From Eriocheir sinensis (taxonomy: Eukaryota; Arthropoda; Malacostraca; Decapoda; Varunidae), in the NCBI RefSeq assembly GCF_024679095.1, contig NW_026110839.1, forward strand, positions 434,001-498,000: 64,000 nucleotides of DNA, in the 5' to 3' direction. Numbering within the stretch: the stretch's first letter is position 1; each line of letters starts with the position of its first letter. This document shows, piece by piece, positions 62,935 through 64,000 of the stretch. The notes under the pieces were generated by a model. The model made no database searches, had not been told where the DNA came from, and saw only the letters and a program-made list of their open reading frames with translations. The position numbers and the translations under genes are program-made.

Positions 62935-64000
62935 ATGAAAATAGATATACAAAATATACATAAAATAAACTAAATTTCTATTGAAATATATATACAAAAT
63001 ACATAAAATAATGTAAATTAGTATCAAAATATTTTAACAGATGCGCATAAAATAACGTAAATTTGTTTTAAAATATACAAAATACACATTAAATAATGTA
63101 AATATGTATAACAAAATATATACAAAACACAAATAGAATAATGTAAAATCGTATCAAAATAAATACACAGAATATTAATAAAACAATGTAAATTTGTATG
63201 AAAATAGAGATGCAAAATACCCATTAAATAACGCATTTTTTATAAATATATATATACCAAAATACACATGAAAAAATTAATTTGTATTAAAATAAATATA
63301 CAAAATACACATACAATAAGGTAAATCTGTATTGAAATAGATATGCAAAATACATATAAAACAATGTAAATTTGTTTCAAAATATATATACGAATACACA
63401 TAAAATAACGTAGATTTGTATAAAAATATATATACAAAATACACATAAAATGAAGTAAATACGTATAAGAAAATGTATACAAAATACACATAAAATAATG
63501 TAAATTCGTATCAAAATAAATAAACAAAATACCAATAAAAGAATGTGTATTTGTGTAAATATAAATATACAAAATACACATTAAATAACGTAAATTTGTA
63601 TAAAACTATATACAAAAATACACAGAAGTAATTAAATTGGTATGAAAATAGATATACAAAATACAGATAAAATAAGCTAAATTTGAATTGAAATACATAA
63701 AATAATGTAGATTTGTATCAAAATATTTATAAAAATACCCAGAAAATAACGCATTTTTTTTATTTATAAAAATATATATACCAAAATACACATCAAAAAA
63801 CTAAGTTTGTATTAAAATAAATATACAAAAAACACATACAATAAGGTAAATTTGTATTGAAATAGATATGCAAAATACATTTAAAACAATGTAAATTTGT
63901 TTCAAAATATATATACGAATACACATAAAATAACGTAAATTTCTATAAAAATATATATATACAAAATACACATAAAATGAAGTAAATACGTATAAAAAAA
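62935..64000 (-). repeat. Terminal minus satellite block
   Basis: Monomers on minus to the right edge, ending in mid-array at GTAAATACGTATAAAAAAA. No end of the satellite is reached. Confidence 0.92.

Overview
No gene is supported anywhere in this window. All 64 kb is one AT-rich satellite array (the basic unit is roughly 87% A+T) plus a few pure (AT)n tracts. The unit is about 45 bp (43-45 bp). On its T-rich strand a typical copy starts TTTATGTGTATTTTGTAT and ends ACAAATTTACATTAT. The window starts and ends inside the array, so the true array is longer. No rRNA, tRNA, transposase, protein domain, CRISPR array or identifiable promoter was seen. The content suggests a eukaryotic nuclear satellite (centromeric, pericentromeric, sex-chromosome or other heterochromatin). 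A very large organellar AT-rich control region is a weaker alternative. I do not recognise the species or the satellite family.

The array has three levels of order. (1) The 45-bp monomers fall into recognisable types. The types follow each other in a fixed order that forms a higher-order repeat (HOR) of 16 monomers, about 715 bp; one clear cycle is 1803-2519. Shortened HOR forms have lost whole monomers (357 bp, and about 515 bp). A second lineage carries a 22-bp truncated monomer seen in 14 places. (2) The array switches strand about 40 times. Blocks with the T-rich strand on + alternate with blocks with it on -, from under 0.1 kb to about 5 kb long. The longest runs are 41.4-46.5 kb and 53.2-58.3 kb (both +) and 29.6-33.7 kb (-). 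(3) The blocks are joined by large inverted and direct duplications: a 13.4-kb palindrome (19.55-32.99 kb), an overlapping 8.5-kb palindrome with a 37-nt centre (31.02-39.52 kb), a long-range inverted pair (6.36-12.04 with 56.31-62.84 kb), another (10.40-13.69 with 45.75-49.04 kb), and several direct duplications, notably in 42-58 kb and at the right end.

Six long (AT)n tracts and one short one sit inside monomers, at places where paralogous copies carry only the ordinary short TATATATA of the unit. They look like expansions of the satellite's own sequence rather than insertions.

Many long open reading frames exist but none is a credible gene. The unit length is a multiple of three and the T-rich strand of the consensus has no stop in any frame. 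The array therefore gives 15-residue periodic translations rich in F, I, Y, L, V and C in three frames, always on the T-rich strand. Their strand simply reports the local orientation of the satellite. All duplication boundaries were judged by eye from matching sequence and should be read as accurate to tens of bases.
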